Positions 58,798 to 64,000 of a stretch of DNA of 64,000 nucleotides are shown one piece after another. Under the pieces are notes generated by a model. That model had not been told where the DNA came from. It worked only from the letters and a program-made list of their open reading frames with translations, and did not search any database. The DNA is from Candidatus Dormiibacterota bacterium (lineage in GTDB: Bacteria; Chloroflexota; Dormibacteria; Aeolococcales; Aeolococcaceae), in assembly GCA_003162415.1 (NCBI GenBank), contig PMOL01000019.1:62001-126000 (forward strand), given 5' to 3'. Numbering within the stretch: position 1 is the stretch's first letter; each line of letters opens with the position of its first letter. The translations under genes and the position numbers were made by a program.

Positions 58798-60539
58798 CTG
58801 CCCGCCGCATCAGTGTCTGGGCACCGGTCGCGAAGGCCAGCGGTCTCGTCGCCGGTGACGCCACGTGCCCGATGGAGGAAACGGGGGGCGGGTGGTTCGC
58901 GGCGAACGCGGACCTTGGCACCGGGGATGACTATGCGTTCAGCGTGGATGCCGGCGACCCGATGCCGGATCCGCGATCCACACGGCAGCCGGTCGGGGTC
59001 CACGGACCGTCGCGACTTGTCGAACACCCGCGCCGCCGAGCCGAGGACCGGTGGCAGGGGTTTCCTCTCAGAGAGGCGATCATCTACGAGCTGCACATCG
59101 GCACATTCACACCCGAGGGCACCTTCGAAGCGGCCATCGGCCGGCTCGACCACCTGAAGAAGCTCGGGATCAACGCGATTGAGATCATGCCGGTCGCCGA
59201 GTTCGCGGGGCGGCGCGGGTGGGGCTATGACGGCGTGGACCTCTATGCGCCGCACCACTCGTACGGAGGACCCGACGGGCTGCACAGCCTCATCGAAGCG
59301 TGTCATGCGCGTGGCATCGCGGCCATCCTCGACGTCGTCTACAACCATCTCGGTCCGGAGGGGGACTACCTGAGTGCGTTTGGACCGTATTTCACCACCC
59401 GGTACGAGACGCCCTGGGGGAGCGCCTTCAACTACGACGGGGAGCACTCGGACGAGGTTCGACGCTTCGTGCTGGACAACGTCGAGATGTGGCTGCGGGA
59501 CTACTCGTTCGACGGTCTCCGGCCCGACGCCGCGCACGCCATCATCGAGACCTCACCACTGCACATCCTCGAAGCGATCGCAGTGCGCGTCGACGAGCTC
59601 GCGGCGGAGGTCGGCCGCGAGCTCTGGGTCATCGCCGAGAGCGACAGCAATGACCCACGGCTCGTCCGCGAGCGCGAGCGTGGCGGATACGGCCTGCAGG
59701 CGCAATGGAACGACGACTTCCATCATGCCCTCCACGCACTCCTCACCGGTGAGCAGCACGGGTATTACGAGGATTTCGGCACTCCGGAGGAGATGCGCAC
59801 CGCACTGCTCGAGACATTCGTCTACGCCGGGCAGTATTCACGGCATCGGAAGCGCACGGTCGGCCGGTACGCCGGCGACCTTCCGCGCTCTCGCTTCATC
59901 GTCTACTCGCAGAACCACGACCAGGTCGGCAACCGCGCCGCCGGGGAGCGCCTCGGCCATCTGGTGAGCGAAGGCCGCGCCCACATGGCTGCTGCGATCA
60001 CGCTGCTTTCACCGATGGTGCCGATGCTGTTTCAAGGGGAGGAGTGGGCGGCGAGCACACTATTTCAGTACTTCACCGAACTCGGCGACGCCCACCTGGG
60101 CAAGGCGGTGACCAACGGACGCCGTCGCGAGTTCAGAGCCTTTGGCTGGCCTCGGGACTCGGTCCCCGACCCTCAGGCTCTTGCGACGTTCGAGCGTTCG
60201 ATCCTCAAGTGGGACGAGGTGCAGGAAGGGATGCACGCGCACATGCTGGAGTGGTACCGGCAGCTGATCGAACTCCGGCGCGGCCGGCTGCTCGCCTTCG
60301 AAGAGGAAGCTGTGGCGACCAACGCGTGGTACGACAGCACCCGGAGCCTGCTCGCGTACACCCATGCGGATCTGCTGGTGTGCTGCAACCTCGGCGACGA
60401 CACCGTGCGTGTGCCGGAGGCGATGGGAGCCACGTTGCTGCTGTCATCCGACGCTGGAGCCCGCATGGACGTCACCCCGACGCTCAACGCCGACTCGGTG
60501 GCGGTGTGGGGCGACGCCGGGAAGCCGACCTCGAGCTAG
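58794..60539 (+). CDS. treZ: Malto-oligosyltrehalose trehalohydrolase
   Basis: 581 residues from GTG 58794. GH13 TreZ: EAIIYELHIGTFTPEGTF, GRRGWGYDGVDLYAPHHSYGG, ILDVVYNHLGPEGDYL, catalytic Asp in FDGLRPDAAHAI (usual is RLDA; here RPDA, Asp kept), WVIAESDSNDPR with the acid Glu, and YSQNHDQVGNRA. Cleaves trehalose from the TreY product. Completes a glycogen-to-trehalose route with glgX. Confidence 0.95.
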   Translation: MTARRISVWAPVAKASGLVAGDATCPMEETGGGWFAANADLGTGDDYAFSVDAGDPMPDPRSTRQPVGVHGPSRLVEHPRRRAEDRWQGFPLREAIIYELHIGTFTPEGTFEAAIGRLDHLKKLGINAIEIMPVAEFAGRRGWGYDGVDLYAPHHSYGGPDGLHSLIEACHARGIAAILDVVYNHLGPEGDYLSAFGPYFTTRYETPWGSAFNYDGEHSDEVRRFVLDNVEMWLRDYSFDGLRPDAAHAIIETSPLHILEAIAVRVDELAAEVGRELWVIAESDSNDPRLVRERERGGYGLQAQWNDDFHHALHALLTGEQHGYYEDFGTPEEMRTALLETFVYAGQYSRHRKRTVGRYAGDLPRSRFIVYSQNHDQVGNRAAGERLGHLVSEGRAHMAAAITLLSPMVPMLFQGEEWAASTLFQYFTELGDAHLGKAVTNGRRREFRAFGWPRDSVPDPQALATFERSILKWDEVQEGMHAHMLEWYRQLIELRRGRLLAFEEEAVATNAWYDSTRSLLAYTHADLLVCCNLGDDTVRVPEAMGATLLLSSDAGARMDVTPTLNADSVAVWGDAGKPTSS

Positions 60540-62938
60540 GCGACCGTCTCCGCCGTCCACGTCGGCAGGGTCAGCACGAACGACGCACCACCACCCGGCG
60601 TCGGACTCGCAGTGATGTCGCCTCCGTGGAGGCGAGCCAGTTCGCGAGAGAGGTAGAGACCCAATCCTGTGCCGGAGATGTGGCTGTTCTCAGGGGTCAC
60701 CAGCCGGCTGAAGCGTGTGAACAGACGGTCGACCTGCTCTGGTGGAAACCCCAGCCCGTGATCGATCACGGCGATGCGCGCCCCGCCATGCCTCGCCGTC
60801 GTGCGGCAACTGATCTCGCCTCCGCGAGGCGAGAACTTGACTGCATTGTCGAGCAGATTCCGCATGATCGTCTCGATCCTCCCGGAGTCGACGTTGACGA
60901 GGATGTCCGCTGCCGGCAGGCGCACGTCGAGACGGTGACCATCGGTGAGCTGCGGCTGGATCGCCGACGTTGCAGCGGCCACGATGGCACGCAGGCTCTG
61001 AGGCCGCCGCTCGAGGCGCGTGATGCCCTCATCGAGGCGAGCCGTCTCGAGCATCTCATTGACGAGCGCATTCATATCGTCAAGCCGGCGCTCGATGATC
61101 GGCATCGCCCGCTCGAGGGCGTCGGTGTCCAGCGACCTGTCGGCCATCATCGAGAAGTACCCGCGCACCACCGCGATCGGGCCGCGCAGCTCGTGCGAGG
61201 CGAGCTTCAGAAAATCGGAGCGCATCTTCTCCATCGAGCGTGTGCGCTCGATGTGCTCGTGCAGCCTCTGCGCCTCGGCGTCGCCGAGAGTGCGGATGCG
61301 CTCCTCGGACGCTTTGATCTGCCAGACGAGCCCGGCGGCGAACGCGGCCAGCTGCAGGGTCCAGGTGTCCTCATCGCTGAAGCCGTCCGCCTTGATGGGC
61401 TCATGGGCGGCCAGGACGCCCAGCCGTACCGAACCGGCGCGCCAGGCGACCGCTATCGTGTCGGCAGCCGAACCTTCGAGGTCGGCCCCCAGACTCATCC
61501 CCAGGTCGGTCGCGTGTCCATGGAACATCGCATCACCGAAAATCACTCGATCGCGAATGGACGTGCCATCCGGGTCGCCAGGCACGGTGCGGAGTCTCGC
61601 GAACTGGTTCACGGCGACTCCATGCGCGGCTGCCGGCATCAGAAGGGTGTGATCGGTGTTGAGCCGCCAGAGCGTGACGACCCGCGCACCCACGAGCTCA
61701 GCGACTGTTGCAGCAACGCGCGCATATAGGTCACCTTCGGATGAGGTTGCGTCGAGATGATCGGAGATGCTCAAGAGTGCATGGAGCGCCTTCTGCTGCG
61801 CCTCTTTCGTCTCGGCGAAAAGGCTGGCGTTCTGGAGCGCAAGTGCGGCGGAGAGGGCGATCTGTTCGAGGTTGTCCAGGTCCAGCTGTCCGAACGCCTG
61901 GTCGTTCCGGCGGCTGACTGCGAGGATGCCGAGCACGCGCCCGCCGGTGCGGAGCGGCAGGATCACCCGCGTGTGGACATCCGACAGCTGCTCCTGCATG
62001 TCGGGCGGCATTCCTGAAACATCGGAGAGTCCTTCGAAGCTCACCTCTCCTCTGTCGATGGCGGCGCGGAGCTCGGGAGTCAGATCCCATGTCGCCCCGA
62101 TTCGCGCGGGCACCCGATGCCGGTCGTATCCGGCAATCGCTTCGACGGAATCCGCACGGAATTTGGTCACCGTGATGCGATCCACGTCAACCAGTTCCGC
62201 GATGCGCTCCACGATGGCCTGCACCACGCGCGCGGGGTCAAGCGAGGACGAGAGCTCCCGGGTCGCTTCGCCGGTGAGACGCAGTCGGTCCACGAGATGC
62301 TTCGTCGATTCCCTGGCGTCATCACCGAGCACCATGATGCTGATGAGTCGCGTGAATCGGTCCATGACGGCTCGCTCGGTGTCGGTGAAGGGCCGGGCCT
62401 CGGGTCGCCAGAAGCCGACGACTCCCATGCCGACACGCCCATCCGGGAGGGGTGTCCCGGTCGACATCGGGATCAGCCGGCCGATGCGGATGTGCGGCCC
62501 GAACACCTCTGGGGCTGCGCTCTCCTCGGGCGCGTTGGTGGTCTCGACCGCAACGTGGTGCAGCATCGCTCGACCGTGGAGCATCCCGTCGTTCAGCGGC
62601 CACGTCTCACCGATGAGACGCTCTGCCCAGGGGCCTGAGGCGGCGACCACCTGAAAGATGTCGGGTCGTGAGGCCGGCACGACCGAGATCACACACTCCG
62701 TGTCCGGGACGACCCGGGTCCCCTCGAAGGCCATCGTCCTGAGGAGATCAACCAGGGGCACTCGTTCGCGTGGATCGGTGGGCGCGTCGTCCAGGAGCCG
62801 CCCTACGAGGCGACCGATAGCCTCGTTGACGCTGCGTGTCTCGTCATCGCTGGGAGGTAGCCTGTGCTGAGTGCCGGCGATTCCGGAGGCAGAGCCCCGC
62901 TCTCTCGTTTCGGGCACGGTTAGAGGACGCGCGAGCAT
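60536..62938 (-). CDS. Three-GAF sensor histidine kinase
   Basis: 800 residues from ATG 62938. No membrane span. Three GAF-type domains at about 55-205, 230-375 and 400-545, a short coiled linker, then HisKA with phospho-His582 in LKLASHELRGPIAVVRGY, and HATPase with NLLDNAVKFSPRGG, IDHGLGFPPEQV and GTGLGLYLSRELARLHGG. A soluble kinase that reads small ligands or redox state. Response regulator gene 128 bp upstream, same strand. Its stop shares the CTAG tetranucleotide with the convergent treZ stop. Confidence 0.92.
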   Translation of the reverse strand: MLARPLTVPETRERGSASGIAGTQHRLPPSDDETRSVNEAIGRLVGRLLDDAPTDPRERVPLVDLLRTMAFEGTRVVPDTECVISVVPASRPDIFQVVAASGPWAERLIGETWPLNDGMLHGRAMLHHVAVETTNAPEESAAPEVFGPHIRIGRLIPMSTGTPLPDGRVGMGVVGFWRPEARPFTDTERAVMDRFTRLISIMVLGDDARESTKHLVDRLRLTGEATRELSSSLDPARVVQAIVERIAELVDVDRITVTKFRADSVEAIAGYDRHRVPARIGATWDLTPELRAAIDRGEVSFEGLSDVSGMPPDMQEQLSDVHTRVILPLRTGGRVLGILAVSRRNDQAFGQLDLDNLEQIALSAALALQNASLFAETKEAQQKALHALLSISDHLDATSSEGDLYARVAATVAELVGARVVTLWRLNTDHTLLMPAAAHGVAVNQFARLRTVPGDPDGTSIRDRVIFGDAMFHGHATDLGMSLGADLEGSAADTIAVAWRAGSVRLGVLAAHEPIKADGFSDEDTWTLQLAAFAAGLVWQIKASEERIRTLGDAEAQRLHEHIERTRSMEKMRSDFLKLASHELRGPIAVVRGYFSMMADRSLDTDALERAMPIIERRLDDMNALVNEMLETARLDEGITRLERRPQSLRAIVAAATSAIQPQLTDGHRLDVRLPAADILVNVDSGRIETIMRNLLDNAVKFSPRGGEISCRTTARHGGARIAVIDHGLGFPPEQVDRLFTRFSRLVTPENSHISGTGLGLYLSRELARLHGGDITASPTPGGGASFVLTLPTWTAETVA

Positions 62939-62947
62939 GCCATTTTA

Positions 62948-62966
62948 GTGATAGCGACTATATCAC
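62948..62966. promoter_or_regulatory. Palindrome over the kinase -10 region
   Basis: GTGATA-gcgacta-TATCAC is a perfect 6-7-6 inverted repeat 10 bp upstream of the kinase start. It contains TATAGT (minus strand, 62962-62957), a likely -10 box. Shares the half-sites TGATA/TATCA with a site upstream of the response-regulator gene. Confidence 0.55.
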
Positions 62967-63001
62967 CCATGCTCGAGACCGTCCCACGCCCAGTGCCCCG
63001 A

Positions 63002-63029
63002 CGGCGGCCGGCCTCAGGGGCGGCCGCCG
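63002..63029 (-). terminator. Hairpin terminator after the response regulator
   Basis: CGGCGGCC (63002-63009) and GGCCGCCG (63022-63029) form an 8-bp GC stem (9 bp with the inner G-C), 38 bp downstream of the regulator's stop on the minus strand and before the kinase promoter. No U-tract. Confidence 0.55.
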
Positions 63030-63066
63030 GCACAACGCGGAGGTACCGCGAGGACCAGGCGTCGCC

Positions 63067-63456
63067 TTAGGCGCTCGCCTGGGATCCGCGCGACTGTTCG
63101 ACCTTCGTCGAAAGGTGCGCGGGTGTCGTGTCCGCTTTGACGAGGAACTCGAGAGCTCCGAGTTTCAAGCCGCGCTCGCGCAACTCCGGCTCGCCGTAGT
63201 TGCTGAGGATGATCACCGGGATGTGCGTGGTGGCGGGATCCCCACGGAGGCGCTCGAGCACCTCGAAACCGTCCAGGCCGGGCAGTCGAAGGTCGAGATA
63301 GATGAAGTCAGGCGCCTCTTCGGAGGCCATGTGGAGGCCTTCCTCGCCGTCGCGGCCGATGACAACGTCGTAGCCGTCCGCCGCCAGCCGCAGGCGATAC
63401 ATCTCCGCGGCAGCACCATCGTCCTCGATCAACAGAACCTTGACGTCATCGTCCAT
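63067..63456 (-). CDS. Single-domain response regulator
   Basis: 129 residues from ATG 63456. CheY-like receiver: acidic pair in LLIEDDGAAAEMY, phospho-Asp55 in FIYLDLRLPGLDGFE, Ser in VIILSNYGEP and Lys in ALEFLVKADTTP. No output domain. It is probably the phospho-acceptor of the three-GAF kinase, and may act on a protein partner or on another regulator. A TGATA-N9-TATCA site lies 24 bp upstream. Confidence 0.9.
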   Translation of the reverse strand: MDDDVKVLLIEDDGAAAEMYRLRLAADGYDVVIGRDGEEGLHMASEEAPDFIYLDLRLPGLDGFEVLERLRGDPATTHIPVIILSNYGEPELRERGLKLGALEFLVKADTTPAHLSTKVEQSRGSQASA

Positions 63457-63479
63457 CAGGCTTCCTCTGACACCGATAT

Positions 63480-63498
63480 TGATACAGATGAGCTATCA
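63480..63498. promoter_or_regulatory. TGATA-N9-TATCA site upstream of the response regulator
   Basis: Inverted half-sites TGATA (63480-63484) and TATCA (63494-63498) like those before the kinase gene, but with a 9-bp spacer instead of 7 plus extra arm pairs. It could be a shared operator; one-off chance similarity is also possible. Confidence 0.4.
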
Positions 63499-63504
63499 GT
63501 TTGC

Positions 63505-63534
63505 TTGACAGCCACCTTACCAGAATGCTAACCT
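63505..63534 (+). promoter_or_regulatory. Promoter for a structured leader
   Basis: TTGACA (63505-63510), 18-bp spacer, TAACCT (63529-63534). A perfect -35 and a moderate -10, followed about 20 nt later by a foldable region and then the coding region at 63722. The predicted leader is about 180 nt. Confidence 0.55.
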
Positions 63535-63553
63535 CCGTGGCTAGGTGCGAAGA

Positions 63554-63642
63554 GCATCCAGGCCCGCCGAATTTCCCTCCCCAAAGGCCTACCCCGCCGG
63601 GGTTCATCCCCCGGCCGGGGTGGTCGCCCAGGCCGTTGATGC
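63554..63642 (+). ncRNA. Possible structured leader RNA
   Basis: GCATC (63554-63558) pairs with GATGC (63638-63642), then GGCC (63561-63564) with GGCC (63631-63634), closing a region with the very stable stem GCCGGGG-ttcatc-CCCCGGC (63596-63615). It does not match any riboswitch I can recognise. It may be a regulatory leader, a terminator-like attenuator, or a GC-rich accident. Confidence 0.4.
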
Positions 63643-63721
63643 ACCGTTCTCGACATGCTCTGCACGGTATACACTCGCTATCATGATTGAGCGCGCGGTC
63701 GTCTGAGCCGGCCCCAGAGCC

Positions 63722-64000
63722 GTGCTTTCCGAGCGCCAGCCTGCTGCCATTTCCGCGACAGGCGAGCCCGAACTTCGAGATCGGTGTCACTTCGGGCGCG
63801 AGTTCGATCGAACGAGCATTGACTGTCCCGCATTTCAGCGGGCCCAGTTCATCGCCGCGACGTCCTATGGCAAGCCGCTCGGCACGCACGTTGCGTGTGC
63901 CCACCTCGTCGTCGGCGAGCTGGGCACGAACCAGTTCTATCCGCGGTGTGCGCTGGGCACGGACGTCGAGAGGCTGGGCTGGATTGCGATGATGGGACCG
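63722..64000 (+). CDS. Cys-containing hypothetical protein, partial
   Basis: 93 codons from GTG 63722 to the window edge, with no stop. A TGA at 63704-63706 shuts the frame upstream, so the GTG is the first start. The frame reads ELRDRCHFGREFDRTSIDCP, AFQRAQFIAATSYGKPLGTH, VACAHLVVGELGTNQFYPRC. Four Cys with spacing typical of a small metal site, and good amphipathic structure, support a real gene. No family is recognised, and the rest is out of the window. Confidence 0.6.
   Translation, partial: MLSERQPAAISATGEPELRDRCHFGREFDRTSIDCPAFQRAQFIAATSYGKPLGTHVACAHLVVGELGTNQFYPRCALGTDVERLGWIAMMGP

Noticed and set aside
63520-63640. Resemblance of gctaacctccg to part of the c-di-AMP riboswitch
   Set aside because: Only a short stretch, at the wrong end relative to the rest of that riboswitch; other conserved parts not seen.
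63446-63904. Minus-strand 152-residue frame upstream of the response regulator
   Set aside because: Crosses a promoter and foldable region and opposes the better plus-strand frame at 63722; no domain.
1-64000. Mobile elements, CRISPR, tRNA or rRNA
   Set aside because: No transposase, integrase, repeat-spacer array, cloverleaf or rRNA sequence was recognised on either strand.

Overview
The window is high-GC DNA (clearly above 60 % by eye) with tightly packed genes, many GTG and TTG starts, 4-bp ATGA/GTGA stop-start overlaps and at least one candidate leaderless start. The gene set is that of a soil-type, Gram-positive-like or Chloroflexota/Dormibacterota/Actinomycetota-like bacterium: a MoxR/CoxE pair, a menaquinone-type GlpABC, GlgX-TreY-TreZ, a fused ABC exporter of the mycobacterial type, DHA2 MFS with TetR, and an OB-fold protein of actinobacterial type. 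The phylum is an inference; there is no rRNA to settle it. I saw no tRNA, rRNA, CRISPR array, insertion sequence or prophage.

Layout. 1-7.7 kb: a chorismate mutase fragment and a CoxE-like VWA protein on the minus strand, then a plus-strand operon for hydroquinone ring cleavage (pnpC-pnpD-pnpE-pnpF order) that ends in a CoxD/MoxR-like AAA+ ATPase. 7.9-13.4 kb: a tiny membrane protein, two exported proteins, small proteins, a LuxR-type regulator and an aldo/keto reductase. 13.4-17.6 kb: a transglutaminase/circularly permuted ATP-grasp cluster with three transglutaminases around a divergent, palindrome-bearing promoter region. 18.1-20.4 kb: a DHA2 drug exporter and its TetR, with an operator lying exactly between the -35 and -10 boxes.

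20.4-37.3 kb is a glycerol / glycerol-3-phosphate island. On the minus strand lie glpF-glpK-(acidic His-rich protein)-glpA-glpB-glpC; on the plus strand an IclR regulator and a second glycerol kinase, then pgsA and plsY, which consume G3P for phospholipid, and finally a dihydroxyacetone kinase system (dhaK, dhaL, dhaM) with its own stand-alone EI and HPr and a second IclR. A 26-bp near-repeat links the dhaK promoter to the start of the second iclR. Glycerol enters by GlpF, is phosphorylated by either GlpK, and is oxidised by GlpABC to DHAP. Free dihydroxyacetone is phosphorylated by DhaKL from PEP through EI, HPr and DhaM.

37.3-44.5 kb: a frameshifted gene, a cysteine hydrolase, methylaspartate ammonia-lyase, a CaiB-type CoA-transferase, and a heterodimeric ABC exporter whose two nucleotide-binding domains are degenerate in complementary ways. 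44.5-48.4 kb: an ECF-like sigma factor coupled to a membrane-anchored beta-propeller protein whose DUF4232-like C-terminal module follows an in-frame TGA; small genes. 48.5-53.9 kb: a fused 1283-residue ABC exporter, a b-type-cytochrome-like membrane protein, thioredoxin and an HTH protein with a palindrome over its start codon. 54.1-60.5 kb: glgX and, divergently, treY-treZ (glycogen to trehalose). 60.5-64 kb: a three-GAF histidine kinase, a single-domain response regulator, and a plus-strand gene running off the window, preceded by a promoter and a strongly foldable leader.
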